From positions 1 to 21,219 of the forward strand of contig DATGGU010000158.1 of assembly GCA_035308365.1 (NCBI GenBank): a DNA stretch of 21,219 nucleotides, written 5' to 3'. This document shows positions 7,786 to 16,237 of the stretch, one piece after another. Source of the DNA: PALSA-505 sp035308365. Lineage in GTDB: Bacteria; Actinomycetota; Actinomycetes; Streptosporangiales; Streptosporangiaceae. The notes under the pieces were generated by a model, which worked only from the letters and a program-made list of their open reading frames with translations, was not told the DNA's origin and did no database searches. A program made the position numbers and the translations under genes. Numbering within the stretch: the stretch's first letter is position 1; every line of letters starts with the position of its first letter.

Positions 7786-10700
7786 ATGCTGACCAGCCTT
7801 TTCATCCGACGGCGCGGCGTTCGCCGCAGGCTGCCCAGCGCAGCCCTGGTTGCCCTGACCGCCAGTACGCTCACTCTGGCCGCCGCGCCCGCGGCCGTGG
7901 CGCAACATCAGCCCCGGCCAGCGAAATCAGGCGCGGGGCGGGCGGTGGCTCCTGGGCGCGCGGCCGCGCGCGGGCCGCTGTCGGCGGCGCAGGGCGCCGC
8001 CCTGGCCCGCCGTACCGGGCACCGGGTGGCCGTCACCGCGATGACCACCGCCACCTCGGCTACCACGGCGAACCCGGACGGGAGCTTCACGGTCACCGAG
8101 TCGGCGCAGCCGGCCCGGGCCTGGCAGCACGGGCGCTGGGCCGCGCTTAACGCCTCGCTGCGCAGGCAGCCCGGCGGGCGGCTCGCCCCGGCGGTCACCA
8201 CTAACGGGCTGACCCTGTCCGGCGGCGGCAACAGCACCCTCGCGGTGATGACCAGCGATGCCCGCACGCTGACCCTGACCTGGCCGGGCACCCTGCCAGA
8301 CCCCACGGTGTCCGGGGCGACCGCCACCTACGCCAACGTCCTGCCCGGTGTGGACCTGGTCGTCATCACCGACACCCAGGGCGGGTTCGCCGACACCCTC
8401 GTGGTCCATTCAGCGGCCGCCGCCCAAAACCCTGCCCTGGCCAGCATCCAGCTGGGCGTGTCCACCAGCGGGCTGGTCTTGTCCGAAGACTCCGCCGGGG
8501 ACCTGTCGGCGGCGATAGGGACCGGCACCCCCGCGGTGATCACCGCCCAGGCCCCGTTGATCTGGGACTCCACGCCGCCGCCGGCGGGCATGGCCACCGT
8601 CACCGCCCCCGACGGGACCATCCTGGCCGCCGGGACCGGCGAGCCGGCCTACTCCTCGGTCACCGCGCCGGGCGCTGCGGCCGCTGTCGCGGCGGTGCCG
8701 GTGAGCCTGTCCTCCAGTACGCTCACCTTGTCCCCGCCCGCCTCGGTGCTGACCGGCCCGGACATCACCTACCCCGTTTACATCGACCCGACCTGGCACA
8801 ATTTCGCCAGCAGCAGCGCCAGCGCGTGGACCCAGGTCGACAGCGGGTTCCCCACCACCAGCTACTGGCACGAGTCCAGTGACCTGCAGGCCGGCGCGTG
8901 CCCGGTGTCACTGCCCGGCGGCGGCTGGTGCTATGACCCGGCAACCGGGATCAACATAGGGGTGACCCGCTCGTTCCTCGTCATGCCGATGCCCTCCCAG
9001 TTGACTCCGGTCACCGACATCAACTACGCCGAACTGGACATGACCGAGAACTGGGCCCCCTCGTGCACCAAAACCTCCATCCGGCTGTACACCACCAGCG
9101 GCATCAGCTCCGGCACCACCTGGAACAACCAGCCCACCTGGTCCTCGTCGTACTCCTGGCAAGACGCCGCCTACGGTTACTCCGGCTGCGGCTACTTCAA
9201 AAATGACATCACCTGGGACGTCACCAGCACCGTCAAAAACGCCGTCACCAGCGGGTGGGACGGCCAGACCTGGGGCCTACGCGCCGCCGACGAATCCGAC
9301 CAGTACGCGTGGAAGCAGTTCTGGAGCGGCAGCTCCAACCTCACCCTCACCGTCACCTACAACTACATGCCCAACTACCCCACCAGCCTGTCCACCAGCC
9401 CCGGCGGCTCCTGCCACACCAGCTCCACCGACCCAGCCCAGATCGGCAACGACGACGTCACCTTCAGCGCCTACGCCTCCGACAACGACGACGACAACAA
9501 CCTGACCACCCGCTACCAGATCTACAACCCCACCGGCGGCACCCCGGTCTACGACTCCGGCACGGCCAGCCCGCAAACCGGGAACAAGACCTACGCCCGG
9601 CTCACCGTGACACGCCAGCAGTTCTACAACTTCAACCAAAACGGCCAGTACACCCCCTACACCTACTACTGGCAGGCGGAAACCACCGACGAGTTCAACC
9701 TCGTCCGGGGCTGGTCGGAGAAATGCTGGTTCACCTACAACCCGCTAGGCCCCCAAGCACCCACCATCACCGGCCCCACCAGCCCCGTCACCCTCGGCAC
9801 CCAGGCCGCCGTCACGTTCACCGCACCCTCGGGCTGCAGTCCCACCACCACTCCCTGCCCGGTCAGCTACACCTACCAGCTTGGCGTCAGCCCCCCGGTC
9901 ACGGTCAGCCCGTCCGCCCCCGGCAATGGCACCTGGAACACCAGCACCGACAGCTGGAGCGGCAGCATCACCATCACCCACTACGGCCAGCTCCAGCTAG
10001 CCGCCTACGGCACCTCACCAGGCGGCAACCCCGGCGAGGTCGCCTACTTCCCGCTCAAGGGAAGCCTGCCCAACCCGCCCTACCCCGACGGCTACCTCAC
10101 CAACGGCAGCTACCCCGACCTGCTCACCACCGGCACCAACGCCAGCGTGCCCAGCCTGTGGCTATCCACCGGCTCCGGCGATGGCACCCTCAACCCGCCC
10201 CTCGACATCGGCAGCATGGGCACCACCGTCAACTCCGGTGCACCAGCCTCTGACGGCCCGGCCGACTGGGCCAGCACCCTCATCCTGCACGGCAACCTCA
10301 CCGGCGAAGGCATCCAGGACGTCGCCGCCTACTACCCGGCCACCGGAAACGGCTTGATCATCGGCGGAAACGGCGACCAGTCACCCCTGATACCCAGCAC
10401 CGACAACACCCACACCATCACCACCACCTCCGGCACGCTGGCTGACCCCAGCCTGTGTGCCAGCACCTGCGACTACCCCATCGACCTAGTCGCCGCCGGC
10501 GACGCCAGCCAGCAAGCGCGCGGCGGCATCAACGGCATCGACGACCTGATCGGCATCCAGGGCGACACAACCAACGGCTACGAACTCAACCTGTACACCT
10601 CTCTAGGCAACCCCGGCCAGTACTCCCTGAGCACGCTGACCACCCAGGCACCCGGCACCGGCACCAGCTGGAAAAACTTCACCCTGGCCACCGCCCAGCC

Positions 10701-11685
10701 CGGCTGCTACCCAGGCCACATGACCACGACCACCTGCAACCCAGCCAACGTCGTGCTGTTCGCCCTCAACAACAACAGCGGGGCACTGTGGGAATCCACC
10801 AGCCCGGCCGCGATCAGCGGCGCCGGCAACTGGACCCGGATCGGGGTCCCGTGGGGATCCAGCCCTCCCACCCTGCTCTCCGCCGACATCAACAGCCACG
10901 GCAGCATCGAGCTGTGGGCCTGCGCCGGCGGCAGCGGACAAGCCTCCGGCTGCACCAGCGGCACCCTCACCGCCTACACCTTGGCCAGCGGCACCCTCAC
11001 TACCGAGAACTCCCAGCCCTACGCAGGCCCCTACGGCGAATGGCCACTCACCGACGGCAGCAGCTACGACCAAGGCAGCAGCGCCACCACCGCCATCGAC
11101 ACCATCACCGGCAACACCGCCAGCCTCACCGGCGGCACCGGCTGGGGCCATGACGACTACTTCGGCGCAGACATCCTCGACCACCAGAACTTCTACCTCG
11201 CCCCGCCTTCCAACACCATCCCCTCCAGTAACACCACCCCGAAAATCTCCCTCTGGTTCAAAACCACCACTCCCGATCAGATCCTTGCCTCCGTCCAGGC
11301 AAGCCCGCTATCCAGCGGGCCCACCATCCCCGGCGGGTATGACCCCGTGCTCTACATCGGCACCGACGGCAAACTCTACGCCGAATGGTGGAATGCCAGC
11401 ATCGACCCCATCGTCTCCCCCGGAACCGTGGATGACGGACTCTGGCACCACGCCATCCTCACCGGCTACCCCAACGGCCAAAGCCTCTACCTCGACAACC
11501 AGCCCTCCATTTACCTGCCCGGCTCCATCAACGGAAACATGGCCAACTTCACCATCGGCGGCGGCTACATCGGCGGCGGCTGGCCCACCGAATCCCACTA
11601 CCAGCAAAACGGCAACACCGGCTACAGCGAATACTTCAAAGGCCACATCGCCGACGTCATCTACAGCTACCCCGGCGGCCCCTGA
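7786..11685 (+). CDS. Large secreted DNRLRE- and LamG-domain protein
   Basis: A 1299-residue protein. I chose the ATG at 7786 because GAAAGG (7773-7778) sits 7 nt upstream and an Arg-rich, then hydrophobic signal peptide follows at once (residues 1-39, cleavage after AVA). The frame is open further upstream to 7684, but that extension lacks these signs. Residues about 341-531 resemble a DNRLRE domain, introduced by the typical YPVYIDPTW. Residues about 535-690 look like Ig/FnIII-type beta sandwiches, 770-1080 like FG-GAP/propeller blades, and 1083-1297 like a LamG/concanavalin-type domain (WFKTTT, DGLWHHAILTGYPNGQ, LYLDN). Such proteins commonly neighbour RHS genes in actinomycetes. Divergence from the RHS gene suggests shared expression and perhaps a cell-surface role in adhesion or RHS assembly. 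No catalytic domain is visible. Confidence 0.85.
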   Translation: MLTSLFIRRRGVRRRLPSAALVALTASTLTLAAAPAAVAQHQPRPAKSGAGRAVAPGRAAARGPLSAAQGAALARRTGHRVAVTAMTTATSATTANPDGSFTVTESAQPARAWQHGRWAALNASLRRQPGGRLAPAVTTNGLTLSGGGNSTLAVMTSDARTLTLTWPGTLPDPTVSGATATYANVLPGVDLVVITDTQGGFADTLVVHSAAAAQNPALASIQLGVSTSGLVLSEDSAGDLSAAIGTGTPAVITAQAPLIWDSTPPPAGMATVTAPDGTILAAGTGEPAYSSVTAPGAAAAVAAVPVSLSSSTLTLSPPASVLTGPDITYPVYIDPTWHNFASSSASAWTQVDSGFPTTSYWHESSDLQAGACPVSLPGGGWCYDPATGINIGVTRSFLVMPMPSQLTPVTDINYAELDMTENWAPSCTKTSIRLYTTSGISSGTTWNNQPTWSSSYSWQDAAYGYSGCGYFKNDITWDVTSTVKNAVTSGWDGQTWGLRAADESDQYAWKQFWSGSSNLTLTVTYNYMPNYPTSLSTSPGGSCHTSSTDPAQIGNDDVTFSAYASDNDDDNNLTTRYQIYNPTGGTPVYDSGTASPQTGNKTYARLTVTRQQFYNFNQNGQYTPYTYYWQAETTDEFNLVRGWSEKCWFTYNPLGPQAPTITGPTSPVTLGTQAAVTFTAPSGCSPTTTPCPVSYTYQLGVSPPVTVSPSAPGNGTWNTSTDSWSGSITITHYGQLQLAAYGTSPGGNPGEVAYFPLKGSLPNPPYPDGYLTNGSYPDLLTTGTNASVPSLWLSTGSGDGTLNPPLDIGSMGTTVNSGAPASDGPADWASTLILHGNLTGEGIQDVAAYYPATGNGLIIGGNGDQSPLIPSTDNTHTITTTSGTLADPSLCASTCDYPIDLVAAGDASQQARGGINGIDDLIGIQGDTTNGYELNLYTSLGNPGQYSLSTLTTQAPGTGTSWKNFTLATAQPGCYPGHMTTTTCNPANVVLFALNNNSGALWESTSPAAISGAGNWTRIGVPWGSSPPTLLSADINSHGSIELWACAGGSGQASGCTSGTLTAYTLASGTLTTENSQPYAGPYGEWPLTDGSSYDQGSSATTAIDTITGNTASLTGGTGWGHDDYFGADILDHQNFYLAPPSNTIPSSNTTPKISLWFKTTTPDQILASVQASPLSSGPTIPGGYDPVLYIGTDGKLYAEWWNASIDPIVSPGTVDDGLWHHAILTGYPNGQSLYLDNQPSIYLPGSINGNMANFTIGGGYIGGGWPTESHYQQNGNTGYSEYFKGHIADVIYSYPGGP

Positions 11686-12213
11686 CAGCGGCTTGCCGCC
11701 CTTGAGCCCGCGAACATCCGCGGTAAGTCAACCCGCGTCACGAACGCCCTTACCCGCTGTCTGGCCGTCGCATCACATACCCAAAGGCAGGCGCACCAGG
11801 ACATATCCAGTGACACTCACGACGCTGACTGCGTCGTATCCTCCCTGATGAGTGCCAGCATTCCAGGTAAACGGCCTAAAGTGCAACGTAACAGAATGGC
11901 CAGTTCTGCGCACCTCAGCGCGTAACCACTATGTAACCTTCGGCCGAGCATATCGGCGGTGCTGCGTGGCCCTGCGTACCTGCGCCGGTCTGATGGCTGA
12001 TTACGCAGGGTGGAAATTGCGAAGAACTGCAGCATCGCACTCCTGGATCTTCTGGCCGGGTAGCGGCTACCGGCTGGGCTGACCAGATGAGGCAACCGGA
12101 TTCGGCCCGGGTGCGTCCAATCTGCGTGTATCCCCATTCCCCGGGCACGGCGCCGCACCGGGCACGGTCCTGCGCCCGGTGCCGGGCCAGTCCGCCTGCC
12201 AGGCCCGCGTTGC
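11686..12213. other. Non-coding stretch downstream of the LamG-domain gene
   Basis: No reading frame here has both actinomycete codon use and a plausible start. The frames that stay open look random. The stretch contains a weak hairpin just after the LamG gene stop (CCGCG/CGCGG around 11708-11723) and a perfect 9-bp inverted repeat at 11970-12010. No tRNA or known riboswitch was seen. Confidence 0.45.
11970..12010. repeat. Perfect 9-bp inverted repeat (possible hairpin or operator)
   Basis: CCCTGCGTA at 11970-11978 is matched by its exact reverse complement TACGCAGGG at 12002-12010, with 23 bases between. It could be a hairpin or a regulator binding site. No T-run follows, so a classic terminator is not supported. 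Confidence 0.4.
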
Positions 12214-12646
12214 GTGCCGGGGCTGGTCACCGCGGTGGTGATGGCAGCCCTCGCGGCGGTCGGCTGCTCGGGGATGACGGTGCACCTGGGCGCACCCATA
12301 CGCCCGCTTTTCGGTGGCGGGGCGGTCGTGTTCGGCCCGGCCCGGCTGGGCCGCGAGCACCCTCACCGATACCTCTCCTGCGCCGGTGCTGACCGCGTCG
12401 GCCGGCGCGCACATCGTGGTCACGGTGCCGCGCTGGGGCTGGGGCAGGGCCACCGACGTTGACGTGGCCCGCGGCGGGATCCTGCGGGAACAGTGCACCG
12501 TGGTGTTGGCTGACCACGGCAGGCGGACGATCTTCCTGGCGGCTGGGGCCGGCCGCACCTGGGTGGGCGCCACGGTGCAGCCCGCCAGCAACTTGGCGAT
12601 GCCGGCCTGGGGTGCTGAGGTGATCGTGCGAGGCGCCCCGGGTTAA
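12214..12646 (+). pseudogene. Small lipoprotein gene, apparently frameshifted
   Basis: Frame 1, from a GTG at 12214, reads a short lipoprotein signal: a hydrophobic stretch ending LAAVGCSG (lipobox with Cys18), then MTVHLGAP. This frame loses sense after about 12330. A second frame, open to the TAA at 12644-12646, encodes a coherent beta-rich tail (HIVVTVPRWGWG, ILREQCTVVLA, TIFLAAGAG, ASNLAMPAW). The two halves together would make a lipoprotein of about 140 residues, so a single indel between about 12260 and 12360 is likely. The alternative is an intact 110-residue gene from the GTG at 12314, without a clear export signal. I do not recognise the family. A sequencing error could also produce the break. 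Confidence 0.4.
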
Positions 12647-12811
12647 GCCACCCGGCGGCACGCCGGAGCTCTGGCGGGTCGCAGCGACACGGAAGACGCG
12701 GTTCTGCGCGGCCCAAGCGGGCCGGAATGACGGCCAAGATCGCCGTCGTATCGGCGGAGCCGCGCGTGTCGGGCCGCAGGGGCAGCTGCCGGTCGCGCAG
12801 GGCAGCGATTC

Positions 12812-13504
12812 GTGGATCATGGTGGTACCGGTCGGAGTGGTGGCTGGGTTTTCCACTCTGTTCTGGTGGGACTGGCACTGGCTGCATCTTTGCGGAAATC
12901 TTGGAAGGTGTCAGAAGAGCGAGCAGCGGATTCATCCTTGGCAGCGCGCTTGGCGGCTGGGCAGGGTCAGCGGGGCCGATCGTCTAGCTGGCAGTGGCTG
13001 CCGCCAACTCGCGAGCAGTTCAGCGAACTTCTGCAGGGTGCGTTAGCTCATGCCGATGATCGCGAGTACCGGATGCATCTGGGGTGGTATTGCTGGGATC
13101 TGATGGATCGGCTGTGGTATCGCCGGGGCCGGGCGGCCGGTGCCCGGAAGCTGTGGAACAAGTTCCGGTATGCAGCGGCGGTGATCCCTGTTCTGGCCGC
13201 TGGCGCGGGCGGGAGCCTGGTCGGCCACGTCCATGGGACTGCGGGGACGGTGATCGGATGGGTGGCCATCGTCGGTGGCCTGGCTGGCGCGGCGGTTAAC
13301 GCGGTGCGCCCGGCGGTCGAGTATGGCGTGGATCTTGCCAAAACCGCCCAGTTCGAGCAGTTGTACTGGGATGTGTTCAGCTATGCGATCACCAGGCTGG
13401 GCACCGATCCCCCGGAAGAGATCCCAGCCAGGCTTGACACCTTTGCTCAGCGGATGAAAGACATTGCCGTCATGTCTGGTGGCTCCACCGCTACGGCATC
13501 CTGA
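12812..13504 (+). CDS. SLATT/DUF4231-like two-TM membrane protein
   Basis: A frame of up to 230 residues from a GTG at 12812. A GTG at 12908 (VSEERAADS) is an alternative start giving 198 residues; neither has a strong ribosome site. The order of parts is an N-terminal helical region (REQFSELLQGAL), a Trp/Tyr/Arg-rich amphipathic stretch (WYCWDLMDRLWYRRGR), two adjacent hydrophobic helices (AAAVIPVLAAGAGG, then TVIGWVAIVGGLAGAAV), and a C-terminal helix with FEQLYWDVFSYAI. This is the plan of SLATT domains (including DUF4231), two-TM modules proposed as pore-forming effectors in nucleotide-signalled conflict systems. A rare TTA codon lies at 13043-13045. The stop is 6 bp before the next gene, so the two are probably cotranscribed. 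Family assignment is by pattern only. Confidence 0.65.
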   Translation: MDHGGTGRSGGWVFHSVLVGLALAASLRKSWKVSEERAADSSLAARLAAGQGQRGRSSSWQWLPPTREQFSELLQGALAHADDREYRMHLGWYCWDLMDRLWYRRGRAAGARKLWNKFRYAAAVIPVLAAGAGGSLVGHVHGTAGTVIGWVAIVGGLAGAAVNAVRPAVEYGVDLAKTAQFEQLYWDVFSYAITRLGTDPPEEIPARLDTFAQRMKDIAVMSGGSTATAS

Positions 13505-13510
13505 CGCACT

Positions 13511-15859
13511 GTGCCATATGCGACGGCGAGCCCACGCGACGCCCGGGAGGGGGCTGCTACGGACGAGATTGGTGAGGCCGACCTCCTGGCGGGAGGCGCG
13601 GCCGGGCGTGTTGTGGAATGCGGCAGTGCCGGCGCCAAGCGGCGGGTGGATGCCGGGTTAGTGCGCCGGTGCTGCCATGAGCTCAAAGATCAGATCGACC
13701 CTCGCGGGATTAGGCTGCGCAACGCGCACGTCGCTGGCGTCCTCGACCTGGCCGGGCTGGAGGTCCCTTTCCCGCTGCTGTTTGAGGGCTGTGAGTTCGA
13801 CTCGCCGCTGGTGGCCGAGGGCGCCCAGCTTTCCGGACTGAGTGTGACCGGAACCAGCCGGCTCCCCGGCCTGCTGGCCAATGGGGTCCGGATCCGCCGG
13901 GACCTGGACCTGTCTGGCACGCATGTGACCGGCACGCACAAGACCAGTGCCAGCACCTCCAAATGGGCAGCTGTCTGGTTGTGCGAGTCCGCTGTCGGTG
14001 GGCGTGTGCTGTGCGTGGACACGGTGATTGATGGCGGCGGCGACCGCTCCATTCAGGCCGACCGCCTGCAGGTGAGCGGGAACATCAGGTTGCTGCACCG
14101 GTTTACCGCACGCGGGGAGATCCGGCTGATCGGAGCCCGGATCAGCGGATCACTCGACCTGACCGGCGCCCGCATCGAAGCGACCACGACCGGGCTGGCC
14201 CTAGATCTCGGCGAAGCAGTGATCGAGGGCAGCGTGTTTGTCATCGAGGACACGGCCGGCCGTAGGCCCTTCATCGGCGGCCGCATCGACATGGGCCGGG
14301 CCCAGATCGGCGGCCAGTTCCTGCTCCGCGGCGCCACCCTGGAAGCACACCAAGCCATGCCTGTCAGCGGCGCCTACGCCAGGGCCCGGGGTGCGGGCAC
14401 AGCGCTGAGCGCGCCGCGGCTGTCGGTGGACGCCGAGATGACGCTGGAAGAAGGCTGCCAGGTCTTCGGCGGAATGGACCTGGCCATGAGTGAGCTGAGC
14501 AGTCTGTCCATCGAGTCTGGCTGTGCACTGCACGCGCCAGGGCGCACCGCGCTGGACCTGACAAACAGCGAGATCCGCGCTCTGCTCAGGTTCGACCACA
14601 ACGCAACCATCCAAGGCACTATGCGCCTGGCCGGCGCTACCATCCATGGAACCCTCGCGCTGCACGGCCAGATCAGTCACCCCGCCCACCGCTCTGTCAT
14701 CGGCGGAAGCGCAATGACCGTCGATGGCGATGTCTACCTCGATGACCTGCGGACGGACGGGGGCCGAGTCACCTTCCGTAATGCCACGCTGGGCAGCTTC
14801 GGCGCCCCGCACGCACAACTGCACAATCCCAGCGACTATTCACTGAACCTCACCCAGGCTGTCGTCAAAGGATCCGTATTTCTAGATGACGGGTTCACCT
14901 CCACCGGCCTCGTTGCTCTTAACCGAAGCACCATAGACGGCCGGCTGAAGTTCACCGGCGGATCGTTCAACTGCCCTGCAGCCACACCCGCTAACGAGCA
15001 CGGGCATGCGATCGAGCTAATATCAGCGACCATCCGTGGCGGGATTGACCTGGGCTGGAACACGGTTTCCCCCAGCGTGGACTTCACCAACGCTACGACC
15101 GCGTTCCTCGCCGATAACCCGGCGAATTGGCCCACCCAGTTCACTATTTCCGGGTTCACCTATGACCGCTTCGAACAACCGCAACGTGGCGGGGCAGGGC
15201 AGACCTGGGACCACAAGGCACGGTCCGCCTGGCTCAACCGGCAGGCAACCTTTGATTCAGGCCCCTACGAGCAAGCCGCCCGCGTTTTCCGCCAGCACGG
15301 TTACACCGACGGCGCCAAAGCAATCCTGATCGCGCAGCGCAGGAATGCCCGCCAGGTGATCACCGGACGCTGGGCTGTGCCCCGCCGCGCTCGCGACGCC
15401 GCCTACGACCTCACCGTCCGGTACGGATACCGGCCCGGGCGTGTCCTATGGCTGCTGCTATTTCTGCTGATCCTGGTGACGGTCTCGCTCGAGATCCCCA
15501 CCGCCCGGGCCTCGATGCGCGCCACCACGGCAGCAGGAACCGTCTACAGCGTGCGCGGTCCACTCCGGCCCAAGGCCCTGACCCACACCACGACAGCCGA
15601 CGCAGCCGCCACCGGATCGGCGGCCAGGCCAGCCGATGCCTGCGGAAACGGCCAGGTACGCTGCTTCAACCCAGTTCTATACGCCTTCGACACCGTGATC
15701 CCACTGGTCTCACTCGACCAGCGATCGACCTGGTACCCCGACGCGCACGCCCCCGGCGGCACATTCATGCAATGGTGGCTCAACGCAGCCACGGTACTCG
15801 GCTGGCTCCTTTCATCGATCTTCGTCCTGGCCCTGGCCAGCCTTGCCCGATCGACATGA
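13511..15859 (+). CDS. Repeat (beta-helix-like) protein with C-terminal membrane segments, 'membrane-associated oxidoreductase' family of actinomycetes
   Basis: A 782-residue protein from a GTG 6 bp after the previous stop. From about residue 60 to 500 it is built of short repeats of the type (R)I.G.LDL.GA.I (for example ARISGSLDLTGARIE, AQIGGQFLLRGATLE), typical of a right-handed beta-helix or pentapeptide-like solenoid. A helical segment near 580-620 (EQAARVFRQHGYTDGAKA) leads to a TM helix at about 642-664 (VLWLLLFLLILV), an extracytoplasmic loop with two Cys and FNPVLYAFDTVIPLVSLDQ, and a last TM helix at about 756-778. I recall this architecture in Streptomyces proteins named 'membrane-associated oxidoreductase', a label I see no redox motif to support. 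An early TTA codon is at 13658-13660. Coupling to the SLATT-like gene suggests a joint membrane role. Confidence 0.75.
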   Translation: MPYATASPRDAREGAATDEIGEADLLAGGAAGRVVECGSAGAKRRVDAGLVRRCCHELKDQIDPRGIRLRNAHVAGVLDLAGLEVPFPLLFEGCEFDSPLVAEGAQLSGLSVTGTSRLPGLLANGVRIRRDLDLSGTHVTGTHKTSASTSKWAAVWLCESAVGGRVLCVDTVIDGGGDRSIQADRLQVSGNIRLLHRFTARGEIRLIGARISGSLDLTGARIEATTTGLALDLGEAVIEGSVFVIEDTAGRRPFIGGRIDMGRAQIGGQFLLRGATLEAHQAMPVSGAYARARGAGTALSAPRLSVDAEMTLEEGCQVFGGMDLAMSELSSLSIESGCALHAPGRTALDLTNSEIRALLRFDHNATIQGTMRLAGATIHGTLALHGQISHPAHRSVIGGSAMTVDGDVYLDDLRTDGGRVTFRNATLGSFGAPHAQLHNPSDYSLNLTQAVVKGSVFLDDGFTSTGLVALNRSTIDGRLKFTGGSFNCPAATPANEHGHAIELISATIRGGIDLGWNTVSPSVDFTNATTAFLADNPANWPTQFTISGFTYDRFEQPQRGGAGQTWDHKARSAWLNRQATFDSGPYEQAARVFRQHGYTDGAKAILIAQRRNARQVITGRWAVPRRARDAAYDLTVRYGYRPGRVLWLLLFLLILVTVSLEIPTARASMRATTAAGTVYSVRGPLRPKALTHTTTADAAATGSAARPADACGNGQVRCFNPVLYAFDTVIPLVSLDQRSTWYPDAHAPGGTFMQWWLNAATVLGWLLSSIFVLALASLARST

Positions 15860-15918
15860 CAGTCCAACAACCACCACCGGCTCGAACAGGCGAGGCAAAA
15901 AACCTCAGCCGACTGTCC

Positions 15919-15944
15919 TGGGCTTCCCCTCGTAGCGTGGAGAC
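15919..15944 (+). repeat. Left terminal inverted repeat of the IS3 element
   Basis: Begins TGGGCTTCCCC and ends GTGGAGAC. It matches the reverse complement of 21193-21218 at 20 of 26 bases. Confidence 0.7.
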
Positions 15945-15952
15945 ATCGCCTT

Positions 15953-15960
15953 AAAGGAGG
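15953..15960 (+). promoter_or_regulatory. Strong ribosome binding site of IS3 orfA
   Basis: AAAGGAGG lies 6 nt before the ATG at 15967 and fixes this start. Confidence 0.8.
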
Positions 15961-15966
15961 CGGGCG

Positions 15967-16218
15967 ATGGGAGAAACACGCAGGAAGTTCGATCGGGACT
16001 TCAAGGAGGGTGCGGTCCGGCTGGTGCGGGAGACCGGTAAGCCGGCGGCGCAGGTGGCCCGGGATCTGGGGATCAACCCGGGGACCCTGGTGAACTGGGT
16101 GAACGCGGATAAGCGGCGCCGTGGTGAGGGCAACGGGGCGCTGAGTGAGGATGAGCGGGTGGAGCTGGCCCGGCTGCGGAAGGAGAATGCCGAGCTGGCG
16201 ATGGAGCGTGTTCTCTGA
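15967..16218 (+). pseudogene. IS3-family transposase OrfA, 5' part (split by insertion)
   Basis: The first 81 residues are a normal IS3 OrfA: a helix-turn-helix (FKEGAVRLVRETG, QVARDLGINPGTLVNWV) for binding the IS ends, followed by the start of the leucine zipper (VELARLRKENAELAMER). The insertion replaces the rest by two foreign codons and a TGA. The missing 17 codons (DVLKRSVALWVKDAMGR) and the TAG stop are found in the same sense at 19925-19978. Joined, they give a typical 98-residue OrfA. The zipper is cut, so the product probably cannot pair properly, and the OrfAB fusion by -1 frameshift is impossible in this copy. Confidence 0.9.
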
Positions 16219-16221
16219 ACT
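16210..16221 (+). repeat. Left terminal arm of the two-recombinase element
   Basis: GTTCTCTGAACT matches, in reverse orientation, GTTGACTGAACT at the right end (19920-19909), 10 of 12 bases. A further copy, GTTCTGAACT, lies just inside at 16227-16236. These are likely recombinase binding arms next to the crossover. Confidence 0.65.
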
Positions 16222-16237
16222 TGGGCGTTCTGAACTG

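Noticed and set aside
9255..11153. Alternative-frame ORFs inside the LamG-domain gene
   Set aside because: They are His/Arg/Pro-rich shifts of the real frame, which has a signal peptide, ribosome site and coherent domains.
12638..12666. Two mutually exclusive hairpins (CCGGGT/ACCCGG and CCGGCG/CGCCGG) suggesting an attenuator
   Set aside because: Six-bp GC stems arise often by chance in such GC-rich DNA. No leader peptide or T-run supports attenuation.
12227..12856. 209-codon minus-strand frame over the lipoprotein region
   Set aside because: Composition is random Pro/Arg/Ala-rich, and the plus strand carries a more protein-like lipobox and beta-rich tail.
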